Below are positions 60,422 through 64,000 of a stretch of 64,000 bases of DNA, piece after piece. The stretch's first letter is position 1. The number at the start of each line of letters is the position of its first letter. Position numbers and translations under genes: made by a program. The notes below the pieces were generated by a model that was given only the letters and a program-made list of their open reading frames with translations, ran no database searches and was not told where the DNA came from. Origin of the DNA: an uncultured Collinsella sp. (lineage in GTDB: Bacteria; Actinomycetota; Coriobacteriia; Coriobacteriales; Coriobacteriaceae); contig UQLD01000001.1 in assembly GCA_900541855.1 (NCBI GenBank), positions 62,001 to 126,000 of the forward strand, in the 5' to 3' direction.

Positions 60422-60571
60422 CTAGCGAGTCTCTTTGTGCAGCGTGTGGTGACGGCACCAGGGGCAATACTTCTTGATCTCCATACGATCAGGCATGGTC
60501 GACTTGTTCTTGGTGGTCGTATAGTTGCGGCGCTTGCACTCAGTGCACGCAAGAGTAACTAGAGTACGCAT
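60422..60571 (-). CDS. rpmG: 50S ribosomal protein L33
   Basis: The 49-residue protein translates as [20 protein letters not shown]...[20 protein letters not shown]...HHTLHKETR. The four cysteines (CTEC, CPWC) mark the zinc-binding form of L33, often replaced by a zinc-free paralogue under zinc starvation. It is the first gene of the tRNA-Trp-secE-nusG-rplK-rplA unit and has a strong promoter upstream. It is easily missed because of its size. Confidence 0.97.
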   Translation of the reverse strand: MRTLVTLACTECKRRNYTTTKNKSTMPDRMEIKKYCPWCRHHTLHKETR

Positions 60572-60616
60572 GTATCCTGAACCTTTCATTTCCGCCCCGT
60601 ACGGGCACGAGTTGTT

Positions 60617-60646
60617 ACTTTATCAGCTCCACGTAAGTGCTGTCAA
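60617..60646 (-). promoter_or_regulatory. Promoter of rpmG-tRNA-Trp-secE-nusG
   Basis: TTGACA (60641-60646) and TAAAGT (60617-60622) are 18 bases apart. The -35 flank GAGGTTTTCATTGACAGC is nearly identical to that of the tRNA-Tyr-tuf promoter. In the rest of 60647-60788 nothing else is seen. Confidence 0.85.
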
Positions 60647-60788
60647 TGAAAACCTCGAGTCAATTGGTTCTCGGTGGATCCATTCATATTTGGAACACAT
60701 CAATGAAGCCATCGAGAGCTAATCGACGGTGCATCCAGGACCATTATCGATCCTCTCGACACCAGCAACGGCTCAATATCCATTGCAG

Positions 60789-60823
60789 AAAAGAACCCGG
60801 CACCCATATAAGTGCCGGGTTCT
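60789..60823 (-). terminator. Intrinsic terminator of tuf
   Basis: GAACCCGGCAC/GTGCCGGGTTC arms with an 8-base loop followed on the minus strand by TTTTCTG, 28 bases after tuf. Confidence 0.93.
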
Positions 60824-60850
60824 CTAAGTCAGCTATATCAAAGAGCTAAT

Positions 60851-62041
60851 TTACTCAATGATCGTGGAGACGATGCCCGAACCGACGGTGTGGCCACCCT
60901 CGCGGATAGCGAAGCGCAGGCCCTCCTCCATGGCGATCGGGTGGATGAGGTCGCCCTCGATGGTGATGTGGTCACCAGGCATAGCCATCTCGGTGCCCTC
61001 GGGGAGCTTGACCGTACCGGTAACGTCGGTGGTACGGAAGTAGAACTGAGGACGATAACCATCGAAGAACGGGGTGTGACGGCCGCCCTCCTCCTTGGTC
61101 AGAACGTAGATCTCGCCGGTGAACTTGGTGTGCGGGGTAACCGAACCGGGCTTGCAGAGAACCTGGCCGCGCTCGATGTCCTCACGCTTGATGCCGCGGA
61201 GCAGCAGACCGACGTTGTCGCCAGCCTCGCAGAAGTCCATGGACTTACGGAACATCTCGATACCGGTAACGACGGTGTTCTGGGTATCCTTGATGCCGAC
61301 GATCTCGACGGGCTCGTTGAGCTTGAGCTCACCGCGCTCGACACGGCCAGTAGCAACGGTACCACGGCCGGAGATGGTCATAACGTCCTCAACGGCCATC
61401 AGGAACGGGAGGTCGTTGTTACGAGCAGGCGTCGGGATGTACTCGTCGACGGCCTTCATGAGCTCGCGAATGGCGTCCATCCACTTGGCGTCGCCCTCGA
61501 GAGCGCCCAGAGCGGAGCCACGGATGACGGGGATGTCGTCGCCGGGGAAATCGTACTCGGAGAGGAGCTCACGGGTCTCCATCTCGACGAGGTCGATGAG
61601 CTCGTCATCGTCGACCATGTCGCACTTGTTCAGGAAGACGACGATGTAGGGAACGCCGACCTGACGGGCGAGCAGGATGTGCTCGCGGGTCTGAGCCATG
61701 GGGCCGTCGGTAGCAGCGATGACCAGGATAGCGCCGTCCATCTGAGCAGCGCCGGAGATCATGTTCTTGACGTAGTCAGCGTGGCCCGGGCAGTCAACGT
61801 GAGCGTAGTGACGGGCAGCGGTCTCGTACTCAACGTGGGAGACGGAAATCGTAATGCCGCGCTCGCGCTCCTCGGGAGCCTTGTCGATGTTCTCGAACGC
61901 AGTGAAGTCAGCCTTGCAGCCCTCGGTCTCGGAGAGAACCTTGGTGATGGCAGCGGTCAGCGTGGTCTTGCCGTGGTCGACGTGACCAATGGTGCCGATG
62001 TTAACATGCGGCTTAGTGCGCTCAAACTTCTCTTTGGCCAT
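60851..62041 (-). CDS. tuf: Translation elongation factor Tu
   Basis: The 396-residue GTPase has G1 [10 protein letters not shown], effector region [15 protein letters not shown]3 DCPGHADY and G4 NKCD. Domains II and III follow with standard length. EF-Tu brings aminoacyl-tRNA to the ribosome. It is the last gene of a unit that begins with three tRNA genes, an arrangement known from E. coli tufB, rather than following fusA. Confidence 0.98.
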   Translation of the reverse strand: MAKEKFERTKPHVNIGTIGHVDHGKTTLTAAITKVLSETEGCKADFTAFENIDKAPEERERGITISVSHVEYETAARHYAHVDCPGHADYVKNMISGAAQMDGAILVIAATDGPMAQTREHILLARQVGVPYIVVFLNKCDMVDDDELIDLVEMETRELLSEYDFPGDDIPVIRGSALGALEGDAKWMDAIRELMKAVDEYIPTPARNNDLPFLMAVEDVMTISGRGTVATGRVERGELKLNEPVEIVGIKDTQNTVVTGIEMFRKSMDFCEAGDNVGLLLRGIKREDIERGQVLCKPGSVTPHTKFTGEIYVLTKEEGGRHTPFFDGYRPQFYFRTTDVTGTVKLPEGTEMAMPGDHITIEGDLIHPIAMEEGLRFAIREGGHTVGSGIVSTIIE

Positions 62042-62137
62042 AAAGCCCTCCTCTTAACAGGTCGTCCCCGGACGGGACTTTGCCTTTATACCATAGTGGC
62101 CTCTCAACATACTATTGAGAAGCCACCGTGTTACCTA

Positions 62138-62214
62138 TGGTAGCGGTGACTGGATTCGAACCAGTGACGCCACGGGTATGAACCGTGTGCTCTAACCAAC
62201 TGAGCTACACCGCC
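62138..62214 (-). tRNA. tRNA-Met (anticodon CAT)
   Basis: A 77-base cloverleaf: acceptor GGCGGTG/CACCGCT, anticodon loop TTCATAC, T-loop GGTTCGAATCC and encoded CCA. The G1-U72 wobble rather than an unpaired position indicates elongator tRNA. It lies 96 bases upstream of tuf in the same unit. Confidence 0.94.
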
Positions 62215-62217
62215 GGA

Positions 62218-62293
62218 TGGAGCCTGCAACCAGACTTGAACTGGTGACCTCTTCGTTACCAACGAAGTGCTCTACCGACTGAGCTATACAGGC
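62218..62293 (-). tRNA. tRNA-Thr (anticodon GGT)
   Basis: A 76-base cloverleaf: acceptor GCCTGTA/TGCAGGC, anticodon loop TTGGTAA, T-loop AGTTCAAGTCT and encoded CCA. Three bases separate it from tRNA-Met. Confidence 0.95.
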
Positions 62294-62303
62294 ACTTGAC
62301 GGG

Positions 62304-62385
62304 TGGGAGCTATAGGATTCGAACCTATGTAGGCAGAGCCAACGGGTTTACAGCCCGTCCCCATTAACCACTCGGGCAAACTCCC
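62304..62385 (-). tRNA. tRNA-Tyr (anticodon GTA)
   Basis: An 82-base class II tRNA: acceptor GGGAGTT/AGCTCCC, anticodon loop CTGTAAA, a long variable arm and T-loop GGTTCGAATCC. CCA is not encoded (CCC follows the discriminator). It is the first gene of the tRNA-Tyr-Thr-Met-tuf unit. Confidence 0.95.
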
Positions 62386-62447
62386 AATCGTTCAAGTATC
62401 CGCAGGTCCTTTGGTCTTTTGGACCGCCGCCCCCGCGAACGAAGAAG

Positions 62448-62477
62448 ATAATACGATGCCACCTTGGGGGCTGTCAA
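62448..62477 (-). promoter_or_regulatory. Promoter of tRNA-Tyr-Thr-Met-tuf
   Basis: TTGACA (62472-62477) and TATTAT (62448-62453) are 18 bases apart, a near-consensus promoter. A GC-rich discriminator (GCGGGGGCGGCGG) follows the -10 box by about 14 bases, a feature typical of stringently controlled stable-RNA promoters. Confidence 0.88.
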
Positions 62478-62488
62478 CGAAAACCTCT

Positions 62489-62511
62489 AGATACACGGTG
62501 CCGGGCGTATC
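62489..62511. promoter_or_regulatory. 24-bp dyad motif copy 3 (upstream of tRNA-tuf promoter)
   Basis: GATACACGG-TGC-CGGGCGTATC matches the copy before rplC over both conserved blocks. It lies 12 bases upstream of the -35 box, the position of an activator or UP-like site. Confidence 0.6.
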
Positions 62512-62713
62512 TATATAGCCGTGACCTGCGGTTTTATTGAGTTTGGATATGAAGGACAGTGGTTTTGGATACTGAGGTGACGTTTCCCAAGGTAACACTT
62601 TGCTGTAGTGGAGTACACCTTCAGTATCGAACTTCGATACCAGCTTATTTGCACCTATATATAGGTCGAGATCGGGGCTGCCCAGACAGAAGATTGCTCT
62701 TCCCAGGCAAAAT

Positions 62714-62858
62714 CGAGCGTGGATTTTCTTCCGTTTGAAATCGAGCGTGGATAATCTCCCACTTTGCCGTGCCATCGAATCCAAAGTGGCAGATTATCCA
62801 CGCTCATTCACTAGGCGGAAGATTTTCCACGCTCGTGTGTCCGATAATCCACGCTCGA
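62714..62858. repeat. Five GATWWTCCACGCTCG-like sites in a nested inverted arrangement
   Basis: Copies at 62714-62728 and 62742-62756 (reverse) and 62792-62805, 62821-62835 and 62843-62858 (forward) share TCCACGCTC with a variable four-base A/T block. Copies 2 and 3 are the ends of a 24-bp near-perfect inverted repeat reaching CACTTTG/CAAAGTG. Copies 1 and 4 form an outer pair continuing into CTTCCG/CGGAAG. No gene is visible in 62512-63154. Confidence 0.8.
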
Positions 62859-62888
62859 TGACGATGACCAACCTCGCCCCGGCCTATG

Positions 62889-63103
62889 TCTCGACCTATA
62901 ACAGTAAGAGGGTTATTCCTCCCCTATCTGTTACAGATCGAGATGTTTCGCAGAAACCCCCGCTTACGTCTCATTCTGTAACAGTAAGAACGGTTTTCAG
63001 CCTCTTCGTGTTACGGATCGAGATGTTACCGGCCTTCCCTTGGCAATGTTTCGATCTGTAACTATAAGGAGGGTCTTCAGCCCACTCGTGTTACGGATCG
63101 AGA
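62889..63103. repeat. Three 55-bp palindromes at an exact 80-bp period
   Basis: Units at 62889-62943, 62969-63023 and 63049-63103 each have 14-bp arms related to TCTCGATCTGTAAC/GTTACAGATCGAGA and a 27-base loop that differs between units. The 25-base spacers also differ. The identical period with diverging loops suggests old tandem duplication with the arms held by selection. They do not look like CRISPR repeats. Confidence 0.85.
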
Positions 63104-63154
63104 CAAACCTGAAGCTTGGTTGGCGCCAAACACGCTGACTTATCGACATAAATT

Positions 63155-63189
63155 GAAACGGGCCCTGTCCCACAAGGAAACAGAGCCCG
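63155..63189 (-). terminator. Terminator of tRNA-Thr(UGU)
   Basis: CGGGCTCTGT/ACAGGGCCCG arms (one mismatch) then TTTCAATTT on the minus strand, 10 bases past the tRNA. Confidence 0.8.
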
Positions 63190-63198
63190 AAACTCTCA

Positions 63199-63273
63199 TG
63201 GAGCCAGTGACAGGAATCGAACCTGCAACCCACTGATTACAAATCAGTTGCGCTACCGTTGCGCCACACTGGC
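63199..63273 (-). tRNA. tRNA-Thr (anticodon TGT)
   Basis: A 75-base cloverleaf: acceptor GCCAGTG/CACTGGC, anticodon loop TTTGTAA, T-loop GGTTCGATTCC and encoded CCA. It is a single-gene unit; TATAAC about 70 bases upstream with TGTTGC 17 bases before it is a plausible promoter. It complements tRNA-Thr(GGT) at 62218. Confidence 0.95.
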
Positions 63274-63420
63274 ACACTTGGCGCTTTCACGCGAAGCGAG
63301 TTAAGAATAAAGGAATTGCGGACGGGGCGCAACAGGCCGCACGGCGTTATACAAATATGCAAAATCCAGCAACAACGCGTACCAGGCCCGTTCATTTCTG
63401 TCAGTGCGCCCTCAATCTTA

Positions 63421-63493
63421 AAACCATTCGCCAGAACGAATAGTTTTAATTACAATTGCTATATATAAAACTATTCGTTCTGGCGAAGGGTTT
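63421..63493. promoter_or_regulatory. 73-bp palindrome at the promoter of the HipA-like gene
   Basis: Arms 63421-63448 and 63466-63493 are complementary at 27 of 28 positions, 22 of them in one perfect run, around a 17-base AT-rich spacer with a TATATA hexamer. The right arm contains the ribosome site GAAGGG of the gene at 63498. It could be an autoregulatory operator or an RNA hairpin that hides the ribosome site. Confidence 0.8.
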
Positions 63494-63497
63494 CGCG

Positions 63498-64000
63498 ATG
63501 CTTACTACCAAAGAAGCCGCCGAGCTGCTCGGCATCACTCCGCGCAGGGTGCAGGAGCTCATAAAAAACGGAGCACTTGAGGCCCGCAAGGCTTCTGGTG
63601 TATGGCTCATCGACAAAGACAGCGTCGACACGCGACTCCGCTCTGTGACCAAAACGGGGGGACGTCCCCGCCGCGGCCACGGTAAGAGCGAGATCGCGTT
63701 CACCCTCATGAACCGCACGTACGAAGTCGCTCAGCTGGTCTACAGTACATCGCGAAAAGACTTTACCCACATCGGTGCCGACATCGATTACGCCCACGCC
63801 CCTATTGGAGTATTTGGCCCTAATAGCCCCATATCGCTAGACTCCTTCCGCATCTGGTGGCGCGGCCGCGGTATCCCGCTCGCACGCATTGGGCTAGCCT
63901 CCCTGCTTGCAGAAGCCGCAGTCGATGTTCCCGATGAACTCGTCCAGCGAAATCTCGGCCTCTCCTTATCCGACCAGTATTGGATTAGGCCCCAAGGTTC
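63498..64000 (+). CDS. HipA-like protein with N-terminal excisionase-type HTH (C-terminus beyond window)
   Basis: The 167 visible residues begin MLTTKEAAELLGITPRRVQE, a MerR/excisionase-type HTH (residues 1-50, with VWLIDKDSVDTRL). Next comes a region ending in the segments WWRGRGIPLARIGLASLLAE and RNLGLSLSDQYWIRP, which I know from HipA-like proteins of gut bacteria. HipA kinases cause growth arrest, usually held by a separate HipB; here the DNA-binding part seems fused. The kinase domain is outside the window, so the function is provisional. Confidence 0.6.
   Translation, partial: MLTTKEAAELLGITPRRVQELIKNGALEARKASGVWLIDKDSVDTRLRSVTKTGGRPRRGHGKSEIAFTLMNRTYEVAQLVYSTSRKDFTHIGADIDYAHAPIGVFGPNSPISLDSFRIWWRGRGIPLARIGLASLLAEAAVDVPDELVQRNLGLSLSDQYWIRPQG

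Noticed and set aside
62714..62858. Chromosomal replication origin
   Set aside because: No dnaA, dnaN or rpmH nearby, the sites have a longer conserved extension than DnaA boxes, and no AT-rich unwinding region is adjacent.
62889..63103. CRISPR array
   Set aside because: Only three units, each itself a palindrome with a diverged interior, an 80-bp period and no cas genes nearby.
63421..63493. Invertible (phase-variable) promoter
   Set aside because: The spacer between arms is only 17 bp, too short for known invertases, and no recombinase gene is seen.

Overview
The window looks like a chromosomal segment from a gut member of the Coriobacteriia, most like Collinsella. This is inferred from the high GC content, the ribosomal and fatty-acid gene order, an EIIA/EIIC sugar PTS, an LAATG-type wall-anchored 5'-nucleotidase and the style of the intergenic repeats; no 16S gene is present to confirm it. 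I see no prophage, insertion sequence, CRISPR array or rRNA gene.

Layout. 1-1605: a DeoR regulator (cut by the window edge) behind a Gfo/Idh/MocA oxidoreductase. 1874-7722: ribosomal operon rplC-D-W-B-rpsS-rplV-rpsC-rplP-rpmC-rpsQ-rplN-rplX (minus strand), ending in a terminator just after rplX. 8171-9991: a histidine phosphatase and a cation-diffusion-facilitator exporter. 10141-20572: a complete type II fatty-acid operon fabH-acpP-fabK-fabD-fabG-fabF-accB-fabZ-accC-accDA (AccD and AccA fused), followed by an orphan PTS EIIC; birA (biotin ligase, serving AccB) is divergent from fabH. 21642-25055: str operon rpsL-rpsG-fusA-rpsJ, with rpsJ here instead of ahead of rplC and tuf absent. 25494-33467: rpoB-rpoC. 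33756-35980: galU and rplJ-rplL. 36485-48000: metabolic and transport genes (aminotransferase, deoxyinosine glycosylase, GH13 amylase, MFS exporter, FeoAB fusion, alpha/beta hydrolase, crr/EIIA-Glc, asnS). 48243-57878: a WYL-type regulator, a three-gene ABC importer, a surface 5'-nucleotidase, MscS, and a coupled pair made of a cytosolic BMP-like protein and a metallophosphoesterase. 58004-62385 (minus): rpmG, tRNA-Trp, secE, nusG, rplK, rplA, and separately tRNA-Tyr, tRNA-Thr, tRNA-Met, tuf. 62400-63200: a gene-free, repeat-dense stretch and tRNA-Thr(UGU). 63498-end: a HipA-like protein with an HTH, cut by the window edge.

Most of the window is translation, transcription and lipid-synthesis machinery. 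The novelty lies between genes. Three long cruciform elements (7990-8126, 25263-25399, 36260-36389) share a conserved core but have site-specific, perfectly or almost perfectly complementary arms. Each lies upstream of a ribosomal-protein operon (rplC, rpsL, rplJ), always in the order element, 19-24 bp dyad, promoter or leader, first gene. A 24-bp dyad (GTATACACGG-N3-CGGGCGTATC) also precedes rplB and the tRNA-tuf operon. Other unusual structures are three palindromes spaced exactly 80 bp apart and five GATWWTCCACGCTCG-like sites between the tRNA operons, a 73-bp palindrome at the HipA-like promoter, helically phased half-sites before the oxidoreductase, and several families of hairpins in which the arms vary while loop or flank sequences are kept.
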